Shown here: positions 12,267-22,800 of the stretch, one piece after another
Layout of the letters: each line of letters begins with the position of its first letter
Numbering within the stretch: position 1 is the first letter of the stretch
NCBI GenBank assembly: GCA_000469685.2
Contig: LS997564.1
Location: 34,924,151 to 34,988,150 of the forward strand
DNA length: 64,000 nt
Reading direction: 5' to 3'
From: Haemonchus contortus
Taxonomy: Eukaryota; Nematoda; Chromadorea; Rhabditida; Trichostrongylidae
Notes under the pieces: generated by a model
Told to the model about the DNA's origin: nothing
Seen by the model: only the letters and a program-made list of their open reading frames with translations
Database searches by the model: none
Position numbers and translations under genes: made by a program

Positions 12267-14948
12267 GTGAGGTGGTTGGATCCATTCTCGCGTGAGGCTA
12301 TGTTTTGCCAATCACCTTTATCACTTATCAGTCTCCCGCCTCTTCTTTAAAGATTTGCCGCACTCAACCCGATTGGTATACGTTTCACTCGCGATAGGGG
12401 TCGGTGGCTCAGGCGTCATTGTTAGGCTCAGCCCGGGTGCGGGCGCCGGTCACTGGCAACACCTGGTGATCGAGTGGCCGCATCCGAGCACTACGCCGCG
12501 AAGCACTCGTCGTGCAATTGCGTCATCCTTCAGGATTGGGGCGTCTTGCTCGGTGTCGTCGTGCGGTGGGGGCTACGCCGTTCAGGCGAATTTTTCTGTC
12601 TAGCGAGGGTTGTTTAACTCTTGCGGGCCCTTTTGAAGGCGCCGTCCGGCGGTGCAGTCGCTGTAACGACGGCTGCCGCCGGGGCCTCCTCCATGTCTGG
12701 AGCGGGGGATGGCGTGAGTAGTTTTACCGTGCCGCCACAGGACGGTGCGGCCTCGGGCCAACTTCTGGCTGGGGGGTGAATTTTGTTTTCGATCGATTGG
12801 GTGGCCGATATCGATCAGGCAGATTGATGGATTTGCTCGATCGATAAGCCAGGGAAGCCCTAGATGGGACGCGAAAATGGAGAAAAATCGGTCCCCGGCG
12901 GGAAATTTGCGAAAAATCGGCAAATAATTGCAATTTGGCAAAAGTTTGTGCATGCCCTGTTTGGAACCCGGATCCCGTGAGTACCAATGGCCCTACATCG
13001 TTCTGAGCCATTTGACTCCACATAATGAAGGGTTTGAAGGGTAGTGATAAACCTTGCGCATTGACCCCCGCATACTGACCATGTATACCTTCGAACCCAC
13101 CAATTCCCTGACTAAATGCTCTCCTATCAGCCGGCCACCACCAATTAATCGGTAAGACCCGACCGATAGGGCTTCCCTCATCCGTCCTTCAAGCAAGGGA
13201 CCAACAACCCCAATGCCATACCCTACCCACTCGCCGTCGGCCCCCATCGGCCGACCAATCAGACAATCGATCGCCCCGGGTACCGCATGTGACACGCCAC
13301 CCACATCTCGTCTCACTGCTCCGTATCTGGCACTGTTCTACCACAGGCGCAACATATCGTCTGTGAGAGTGCCACATTGACTCCATCCAGAATTTGAAGC
13401 CAGCGGCAGATCCGTAGCAGCATGATGTTAGAGGGAACAGCCTTGCTATTTTACAAATCATGTGTTCACTAGTGGTTTTGTATTTTTTTTTATTCTACTA
13501 ATTTATTTGTCTTGTATGTGTTTTTTTTTTGATTTATCGATCGATCCGACTGTAGTAATAATCCTAGGTTTCCGACGGTGCCTCACATCAAGCGCACGCG
13601 AAGTGCCTTCCCTCATCTACCCACTCTCTCCACCAATATCCTTGGGCATCCTGGACGCCTCGGATTTTTCGGCCACAGCCTACCGAGACGTGACCCCCTG
13701 CCGCCCGAACGTCACCATGTTCCACACTGGATACATTATCCCTGAAAGAGCAAGGCTGTTAGCTCTGTCATTCTGCTACGGAACTGACGTGGCTTAAACT
13801 TTGAATGGGATTAATGTGGCACTCTCGCAGAAGATATGTTGCGCCTATGGTAGACCAGCGTCAGATACGAAGCAGGGAGACGTGAAGTGGGCGGCGTGTC
13901 ACGAGCGACCTGGGCGGCTGATCCACTGACTGGTTGGTGGGTCGGTCGATGGAGACGGCCGAGGAGTGGGTAGGGTACGAAGATGGAGTTGTTGGTCTTT
14001 TTGCTTGAGGTCCGGAGGAGTGAAACCCTACCAGTCGGGCCTCAGCGATCTTGTGTGTTGGCCGGCTGATAGGTGGGCATTTGGTCAGGGAATTGGTGGG
14101 TTTGAAGATCTACGCTGTCAGTGTGCGGGGATCAGTGCGCAGGGTTTATCACTCCCCTTCAAACCCTATATGATGTGGAGGCAAATGGCTCAGAACGGTG
14201 TAGGGCCGTTGGTGCTCACGGGATTCGGGTTCCCACCCGGGCATGCACGAATTTTTGCCAAATCGCAATTTTTTGCCGATTTTTCGCAAATTTCTCACCG
14301 GAGACCGGTTCTTCTCCATTTCGTCCCACCGAGGGCCTCCCTATCTGATCGATCGAGCAAACGTATCGACGGAACCGACAATATCGACCACCCAATCGAT
14401 CGGAGACAAAATTTACGCCGCAGGGTGGCAACCCCTCAGCAGAAATTGGGCCGAAGGCCGTACCGTTCTGTAGAGGTACGGAACAATTGCACGCGCCGCT
14501 CTCGCTCCAAGCATGGAGGAAGCCTCGGCGGCAGCCGCCGTTCCGGCGACTGCACCGCCAGGCGGGCGTATGGACGTATCCAAAAGGGCCCGCATGAGTT
14601 AAAGAACCCTCGCCAGGCATATAAACTCGCCTCAACGGCGGGAATCCCACCGCTGACACTAACGAACTACGCGTCTAGTCGCGAAGGACGACGCCCTTGA
14701 AATGTGAGTGCCTCCCGGTAGGCTGCTCGGATGCGGCCACTCGATCACCAGGTATTGCCAGTGGCCGGCGCCCGCACCCGGGCTGCGGCCTGCCAATGAC
14801 GCCTGAGCCACCGACCCCTATCGCGAGTGAAACGTATACCAATCGGGTTGAGTGCGGCAAATCTTTAAAGAAGAGGCGGAAGACTGATAAGTGATAAAGG
14901 TCATTGGCAAAACACAGCCTCACGCATGCATGGATCCTACCACCTCAC
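12267..14948. repeat. 2.7-kb inverted repeat (fold-back element)
   Basis: The left arm (12267 to about 13457) and right arm (about 13745-14948) are inverted copies of about 1.2 kb around a spacer of about 290 bp. The outer ends pair from GTGAGGTGG to CCACCTCAC. The outer 200 bp are nearly identical in both arms (for example the 40 bp around CTTTAAAGATTTGCCGCACT). The inner parts are more diverged but alignable, down to the AACAGCCTTGCT region next to the spacer. The arms are GC-rich with multiple ATCGATCGAT-like stretches. ORFs up to 244 codons run through the arms but match no transposase or reverse transcriptase I recognise. It is a fold-back transposon or an inverted duplication of a larger repeat. 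Confidence 0.8.
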
Positions 14949-15226
14949 AGCCAGAACGATCCCCCGCTACCGAGCCCCAGATACAAGCTGCGGTGATGGA
15001 GTACTGTAAAGGGCTCCCGGTGATGAGTCGCGCGAGCTGTGACAAAATATGTAGTTCGTGGTGCCGAAAAAACCCATTCCAAGCAAAAGCTCGGATCAAG
15101 CTTAAATCTTCAAAGCTCGCAGCCATGTGATGTCAGTAGCATGAGATCATCCAATTTCGGTTTTACCGGGTTATGAATGATACGGTAAAGCCAAAATGGA
15201 ATGATTAAGCTGACTATTGACCGACT

Positions 15227-15345
15227 AAAATTTGGGGGAAAAGCCAAAGTTGTGTGAAAAATGAAAGTTTGGGAAAAATACCGAAACTTGGTGAAAAAGC
15301 CGAGACTTCCGGTGAAACCTGTGCAACTCGGTGGAGAATCTAGAA
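15227..15345. repeat. Degenerate 19-bp tandem repeat
   Basis: About six imperfect units of 18-20 bp with the consensus (A/G)AAACTTGGTGAAAAAGCC: a G-rich block followed by an A-run in each unit. It is probably an old minisatellite. Confidence 0.55.
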
Positions 15346-15518
15346 AAGCTCGGTTCCGACGAAATTTTGGTAATTGCATGACCTTTGTGCGGAAAAAGCT
15401 TGTTCGACGAGATCAAAGTTGCTGATAGAAGCAGAAATGGCATGCTTTTCTTCATCTGTACGTCATAGGAGCACAAGAATGTTTTTGGTTTTATTGATGG
15501 ACGGTTCGTTCATTGGCT

Positions 15519-15684
15519 TGGCTGCTTTCATAGTCCGCGATTTGGCCTACGAGCGCGAGAGCGAGCGACAGTGGGCGGCGCTTGCTCCTTGATTGCATCT
15601 GGATCTTGGTCGATACCGCCGGACGAGTAGTCCCCGGCCAGCTTGCGCACTCGCTCGCTCGCTCTCGGACTATGAAAGCAGCCA
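15519..15684. mobile_element. Palindromic element family B copy 3
   Basis: A 166-bp inverted repeat with ends TGGCTGCTTTCATAGTCCG and CGGACTATGAAAGCAGCCA and arms rich in GAGCGAGCG. It lies between the R3H gene and MRPL18. It shares its termini with the copies at 2482 and 3884. Confidence 0.7.
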
Positions 15685-16412
15685 TTGCAAGAAAGCCTCC
15701 AACAGATAGCATTGAACGTTGGCTCAACCTGAGGGAATGCTATTGCTACTATTAGATAATGAGAATAAATGAACGAAATGCAAAGACGGGGACCAGTACA
15801 CGTTCTTTATAGCACCTATGCCTCCTTTTGAACGTTCGATCGTTACCCCATCCCAGCTTGTTGTACGAGATAATCACCTCTCCCACCTCGGACTTCCTCC
15901 CCTAACTTTCAGAAGGGGTGGAAACCATCTCTGCGCTCTAGCGCGGTCTCTGTGCACTCTGCCGCTTCTCTAATTGTAAGAAGAAATAAAGTCGGCTGAA
16001 CGATATTTGCCTTCTAGCCTTCAGCGCTGCCTCCGCCCACCCCCCCCCCCCCTCCTACCTTCACCGAACTGAGCATCTTGTTCATGGGATTGCGTCTCCA
16101 TGATTAGGCTACTATACTGACCGTGCTCCCATACTTGGCATTGGAGAGCCCCTTTCTCGCCTTTGGGGATAGGTGACATTAAACGGCACACACATATACA
16201 TTTTTGCAATCGCAATCGCACATCCGTAGAGGGATAATGTGCTCCAATGGCAGTCCATGAAACATTCAAATATTCGCGCGCGGGAAAGTAATTCAAACGG
16301 CAGCCGGTGACGAGATTTAACTCCGTTCAACAAGTCTGCTAAATTTCGCCTTCATCTCCCACCTTTTACATTGCTTCCAGTCTGAAAAAGAGATTTTTCT
16401 ACCGTTCTGCCA
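15685..16412. other. Intergenic upstream of MRPL18, no gene seen
   Basis: No gene is visible. The segment contains a 13-bp C run at 16040-16052 and, nearer the gene, the presumed promoter of MRPL18. Specific promoter elements cannot be assigned. Confidence 0.4.
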
Positions 16413-16418
16413 TTTCAG
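16413..16418 (+). promoter_or_regulatory. Candidate trans-splice acceptor of MRPL18
   Basis: TTTCAG, 24 bp upstream of the MRPL18 ATG, with no usable upstream exon in view. The position and consensus suit spliced-leader addition. Confidence 0.45.
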
Positions 16419-16442
16419 GTATTCTTAAGCTTGTAGAAAAAG

Positions 16443-19028
16443 ATGGCGGCGTTGCGGTATGCCGCACGGTTTGTGAATCGTAACCCACGGAACCTTGAAA
16501 TGATGGGTTTCCAAAAACCGCCAACAGGCTACGAATTCGAAGCGGATCGAAACAGCAGACACTTCATTTACAAGTAAGTTTTTATCAGTATAAATCGAAA
16601 CCTTGGCGCTAATATGTGTGCAGATTACATGAATGGCGGCTAATCACAGGACTTTAGTTCAGTTTTTTACCTCTTACTATTGTATCCCTTGTAATGTATG
16701 AAGGTATCAGCACTAGCTAAACAATCACCTTTCTGATGTCACATGCTGACTTTGCTGCCCGATGGGATTTTAGGCCTGATACCATGTAAAATATATAAGT
16801 AAGCAGTCTAGAAACGCGCTAACGTTGTCGTATCTTAATTGGCAGTTTTCATGGACAAGCACGTCTTTGCTTTTTGATTTTTTTTTCGATACCTACCTTT
16901 TTACAATTGCAGTACCTTTTTGATGCCGTTTACCTACCTCAATTTTTAGCAAAGAATCTCTCTGCCCAACCCCTATCTACCAATTTCACATTCCTTAGGC
17001 GCATTTGCCGGTTGAATCGCTCCCACAGGGGCTACAGTGGGAGTCATTTTTGTGGTCTTACGTCTTGAACTGAACCGAATCATTCATTCCGGGAACCTGA
17101 AATACTATTCTTTATTTTGGCCTATAGCCTGAAGAAAACAGTTCTTTCTGTGCATCATAATAAGTCCGGTCTTCTGATCATTCGTTTGCATGTGCGTCAT
17201 ACAGTTGAACTACGAAAATTCAAGTGAAGGAGTTGAACATTCGGTATTCATTGGCTTTGTACCGAAAAGAAACCCGTTTTTCGTTTTCACTCTAGAAACT
17301 TCCCATTATTTTTGATTGTTTGATAGCGCAACAGCGCGAAGTAGAAACTTTATTGAAATCTTTGGATGTGTTCAATAATTACCGACTGTTGGAATGTGGT
17401 GATGAACTAATAATCTTCTACGACGATAGATAGTCGAAGTAGTGATTGTTTTTCAATTCTCTCACTTAAACATTCAGGGTAGAAAACATTCAGGGTAGAA
17501 CTTGTACAAACGAAATCTCACCAAGAAGCCCGTTTGGTGCACTACAGAAATGGCATTGTCATTGAAGCGTCTACAAAAGAAAGGGCTATCTCCGACCAAC
17601 TCTATAGGTACGACAGTTTTGTATACGATTTTCTTAAGCTCGATAATTATTTTATGGTATTCCTATGTCATATAAATTTGACTGATTTTCGTTGTGAAAG
17701 GGAAATTACAGCAATACGGATACATGTGCGTCAATGAATCTTGCCCGTATCTTAGCTACTCGTTGCCTGCAGGCTGGAATTCATTTCGCAGTACCTGGTG
17801 CTACTGAGGAACAGATTGAGATTAGCAAACATGTGAGTTTTTTCTTGCACTTTTCACTACCCTTTGAGAAACGCTTTTTACTTTGAGTCCATTAAATTTC
17901 TCTCCTTTTTCGTCCGTTTTCGACTATGCGACATAGCAGTTTCATTCGGTTTTGCTACCAACAAATTCTTCATCGTCTGTTGGCTACACATTCATGTGAA
18001 TGAAAAGGTTTGGGGGGGGGGGTTTAAAAGAGAGAGAGATGCACGATGAGATAAGGACAGAAGGTACGGTGTATTTTTCACCTTTTCCTATTTATTTTCA
18101 CATCCCCCACATCGTTCAGCGTTTTATCTGAAAACGCCAAGTGTTTCCTAGAGGTTGCTGAAGATGTCAAGCCTAAAAACTGATTCAGCCCTTGTGAACG
18201 CGTTTCCCACGGTTCTGTGAAAGCGTTGCCGAACTTTTTTTCTCCGAGAAATGGCATGCGACCATTGTGACAAGCGCTTTATAGCATTCGTACATCACTG
18301 TGATACATAAGGTCTTTCATAGTGAAGGGACATCAAGTTTTTTTTTTTGGGAAATTATTGAAATTTCCTTTTTGCCGTGGATTTCCCATCATGATTTTCT
18401 TCTTGAACTTTGCGCGCTTGCCTACATGGGCTCCATGAACGAATACACCTGTTCTAATGGATACAGTATAAGAGTTATGCTTAATCTTACCATGCGCAGT
18501 AATGTGTTGATTAGCAAAGAGAGATAACGAGCTCTCCAGAATGTTTTAGTGCACCGGTTTCGCGGCAAAGCTGTGTGACCCGGTTTCACGTTCCCTTGCA
18601 CGTCTTCAGGGACATCAGTAATAGAAACTTGAGCAGTTATCTGGATTGCCACCCGTGTATGAATAAGCGATCTCCTCTTATCGACATTAAGCTTAGTTTG
18701 CGATGAAGTGATATGACAATTTTATTACTTGTTTATTGGTCTAGGAAAGCCATAGGTTCAAATCGAAGGGGCTGGTCTGCCTTAGGCAGATGCTAGGCAT
18801 CCGTCCTCCAATTGTATTTACTATTTATGTGTATTATGCGGCACTTCAAAGCAAAGAACAAAGAATGTGTCGTTTCAGCAAAAAGAATTTTTCAAAACAC
18901 TGAAAGACGAAGGACTGCAGCTAAGTGAACCGGCCACATTCGAGCAGACATATGAGACAGACCGACGAATGACTTGGGAACGTTATCCACTCATGGCCAC
19001 ACGGCAGGATAAATTAGATGAGTTATAG
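16443..19028 (+). CDS. mrpl-18: Mitochondrial ribosomal protein L18 (uL18m)
   Basis: Structural protein of the mitochondrial large ribosomal subunit, in the 5S-rRNA-binding uL18 family. Exons: 16443-16573, 17494-17607, 17712-17832, 18879-19028 (TAG). Phases agree and give 171 residues, against about 180 for human MRPL18. The start is fixed by a short basic leader (MAALRYAARFV, a likely mitochondrial targeting peptide) running into the family signature NRNPRNLE. Further matches are the segment HYRNGIVIEASTKERAI, which aligns with the human NGKVVVSASTREWAI block, and then LARILATRCLQAGI. The C-terminus ends with an acidic, charged tail. Exon 2 starts next to a 16-bp tandem duplication that creates two possible acceptors; only the second keeps frame. 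Intron 3 (over 1 kb) contains a possible SINE remnant near 18740 and an 11-bp G run near 18010. Confidence 0.93.
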
Positions 19029-19807
19029 AGCTCATCTATTAGACTAGGTTAGTATCTGTTATTGTTGTCATATTGTTATGTTTACGGATTTTATTTACAA
19101 CTGCATTGGTAGTCACAGCCTTCGTTAACCTCTCAATTTTAAAAAATAGCTTAGTCGCTCCTTGAGAGCACCTTATTCTTTGTCTTTATACATGTACAGT
19201 ACATTGTTTATAATTATTATCAATTTTATGAAGTTTCAAATAATATAACAAAGCAAAAGAACACAACTGGCTTCACTCAACAAGCACTTCGTAAAACTTC
19301 AACAATGCACATACGAATGTTCGAAAAATATTTACATAATCCCGCTAGACATGAAAACGTAAAATACCAATAAATTATATCCAATAATTAGAAGGCGGCG
19401 GCGGTCAATATGAGCAGTAACGGTCAGACATGCACTGTGAATGCGGTCACCACAAGCCGTCTGGAAACCCTCATTGGCTATGTGGTGTTGTAGGAAAAGA
19501 ATAGCTAGCTGTGATGCCTTGATTACTCTAGGTGACAAGAGTCCATGCCACTGGCCGAGGAGTATTTTGCGAATATGGCGTTACAATTACGGACAAATAA
19601 AATATCACATACAGTAAAACAATGCAAATACTGTGGCAAGAAATTATCCTTTTGAACATGAAAGCGCAAATTTCGGGGGAAACTGACTTCAAAAATGGCC
19701 CCAACCAGTGAAATAGCGCCTGCAGCTATCTTACTGCATGATCTCTGCAGTACTAACCGGGAAACGCGGCTGTCATCATAACTGGTCTTTACTAAAAAGA
19801 ATTATGT
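19029..19807. other. Convergent 3' intergenic region
   Basis: The 779 bp between the stop codons of MRPL18 (+) and aman-2 (-) are AT-rich and must hold both 3' UTRs and polyadenylation sites. No ORF with recognisable content and no strong terminator-like structure is seen. Confidence 0.6.
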
Positions 19808-22800
19808 CTACCATGTTAACTTTACTGAAGTAACATCCTGAGGCTGCATATTGAGTTGAGTGATTTCTTTTCCTTGGTATAATAGTGTAAGTGAAGTTTC
19901 CCTGACTGAACGTATTGACGGGAATAGGGTCTTCGGCGAAATCTGGAGCGCAGGTAGAGAATTACTAGTTTATCATTGTTAGTACTACAATCACTCTTCG
20001 CTCGGTGTCACTTACTGCATTGTCCTTTTGGTCGCATTCGGAGTCCAACTTTAATTTAGATCTACAATCTGTCAAAGACCGATGTAGAATGAGCGCAGCT
20101 TCATTTTTGGGTGACGCTAATCCATTTCCGTTATAGTCCGTGGGTCCAGCCAGGGTCCTAATAAGGAGTAAGGTTATTCAGCAGAAATCTCCAAACAGAG
20201 CTGAGTTACAGTAGTGAAAATGATGGGAATGAAAATGAAAAAGGCTTTCAATGATAGAAGCGCGTACTCACCTGAGATTGACAACGTGAACATCACAAGG
20301 GAGATTTGAGGTTATTCCAGACACCATCTCAGCACCTGGTTTCACTGCAAAATGGTTATAAGTAAGGAGTTGAAGCGCTTAACTTAGGTCCATGCTTGCG
20401 AATGCTCTGGAAGGTGAAGGCGGACACCCAAACTTTTTCAGGTTGGTGCGCACTACACGAAAACCCAGTCAATGACGAAGGCATCAGTCAGGGTGGGCAT
20501 TTTCATTTTTGCCACCTAACCCAATGCCTCAACATCAGCAATACTCGAACAAACAACAAAACAACAATATACAAAATGAGCCATAAATGAAACACATCTT
20601 ACCGGTGGAAATCATTCTGACAATTGGATAATGAAGTTCCATGTTTTGTGCAAGGCCGACCATCGAATGATATCCTATTCGTTCTTGGGCCGTATTTGTA
20701 TTGTCCGACGGTGTCAAAGGCTCGATCAAAAGTCGGAAACGTGATAGTGTCCGGCGGTTGTCCATGACACCCTTAGGAAAAACAGTATTTCAAACAGGTG
20801 CAATTGGAAGATGGCTGGTTGATCGTTACAGCAATCGCGCCCGAAAAATCACCTGGTTCAAGCCTCGGCCATCATCTTGCTTCAGGCGACGGTCCAAAAT
20901 AACTTCCAGCTGGCCTAAGCGAATAGGAAGTTCAGTGATTTAATTTTGGTTATTTTATTTGGAAAGAAACGGAGTAGAAGATTACGAACCAGGTTTTAGA
21001 CTGGAAACAGCTAGGGGTTGGTTACCATGTAGAGTTAATCTTGTAGAAGTGTCTTCAATATAAGCAGCTGATGGCATCGGGTAGAAATGAGCCTGTAGCG
21101 GTAACTTGTCGAGTTGTCGCCGCCTTCGGATGATCTGGAATTGGCGTTATAAGTCAGGAACGTATTAGGCGTCTGACGTCTAAACATCTTGATATCGCAA
21201 CTGCTGTTGAGCAAGGATTGATCTTACTTGAAGTCCATTCAGATCCGTGAATAAGTCGTCTCCACTCTGGACATTCGTATCCATACACATTGCTAGTTCA
21301 AAGTTAGATTTCGATCTGAAAATCTTTGTAGTCAGCATTTATCGGTACGCCCCTTAGGTTCGTCTCAATATATTCGGTGGCCCTTCTGTGCCCTAACTGA
21401 AACCTGTCAGGGTGATCATTCTCTATTAATTCGTAGAAAGTAATATTTATCTCTACCGTAGTAGAAAAATTATTCAGGCCTAAACATACCGCAAATCAAC
21501 TTCATTGGCAATTTCTATAGAAGGAGAATTCAGTGCTAGTGAATAGACTTGCAATATCTCCAGTTCCTTGGGCCCAAGAAGGTACACTTTTTTCATGATT
21601 GGTCCTTTGACAACCTTAAATTAATGGAACTAATTAGCATAAGCAGTGTTCTAAAAATAGTAGCAGCTCACGAACCATGATTTCTTTTATGTCCTGCTCT
21701 AATACCTTTGCTTCGCCGTCGGGAAGGAAAAGATAGGCACCCGATTGATTGTCTCCTCCTCCATTTCCTACTGAAGTACGAAAATTTTCATCAATTGTTA
21801 TGTAAACAGTTCAGAGCACATCTATTTCTAGTATTGCATTTACAGCATTTATTCATATTTATTCTCATATTCGAAGAAATCCGTACCACAACCGAACTTT
21901 GGCGGGGTCGACTAAGCGTTCTCAATCGCTTTTCTTAAACGAATTACACCAAAATATCTTCTTGTACTCCCTATCTCCACCAAGGGCCTACATCTGCGTT
22001 TGTTTTGGATGGGCTTTTGGTTGTATTGAAAGAAATTCGAAGCCATACAGATGGTACTTTTGATTTAGCCATCGAAAGCATTTTTCTCTTCTACTTTCCC
22101 TTTCCTTTTGAATCACACCACTGTCAGTACTTGAAAGGTTTCTATTATGCTGAAAAATTACAAAAAGCACACCAAATCATATAACGACTCGTTACTACAC
22201 TTAGCGGTACTTCACAACTACAAAACTCACTCATCCTTTCCTTGAAAGTCACTGAACAGAAGAAGTTTCATTAGAAATATCTAGTTATGAGAAAAAGAGG
22301 GCAGAGAACCTAATATTGAGGATTCATGAAAATCTCGTCTGATCGAAGTAGTTTAAGAGAAAAAAGGTTCTATTACAACGAATTCAATCGATTTTCGATG
22401 CAATCGGAAAGAACTGGTCAGCCAAAGTCCCCGAAACGATCCACCCAATCTTTCATTATTCTCTTCTTCTTTAGGAAAAATCGGTTTTTTTCTCATCTGA
22501 TGTGAAGTATCTTATTTTGTAATTTCAAGAGTCAAAGGCGCTCAAAGAGTTTGAATCGTAAAACTAAAACTGAAAAAACTCACGATTTTTATGAGAGCGC
22601 ACACCATAATGCACGTAGTAAAGGTCCACATCTATTTTCTGATGGCCAAGAGGTGTAACAGACTGGAAAACGCTATTTTACAAATTTGCTCACTCTAAAA
22701 CATTACTCTAACCAAGATATTACCTGCAAGAAACCACTACTAGCACTGAAGGTTGCCTCCAACAGTTCATTTTTCAGTGTGAATGAACTTCCAGTGATGG

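Noticed and set aside
13966..14700. 244-codon ORF
   Set aside because: It lies inside the right arm of the 2.7-kb inverted repeat. Its mirror in the left arm is broken, overlapping frames are equally open on both strands in GC-rich DNA, and no domain is visible.
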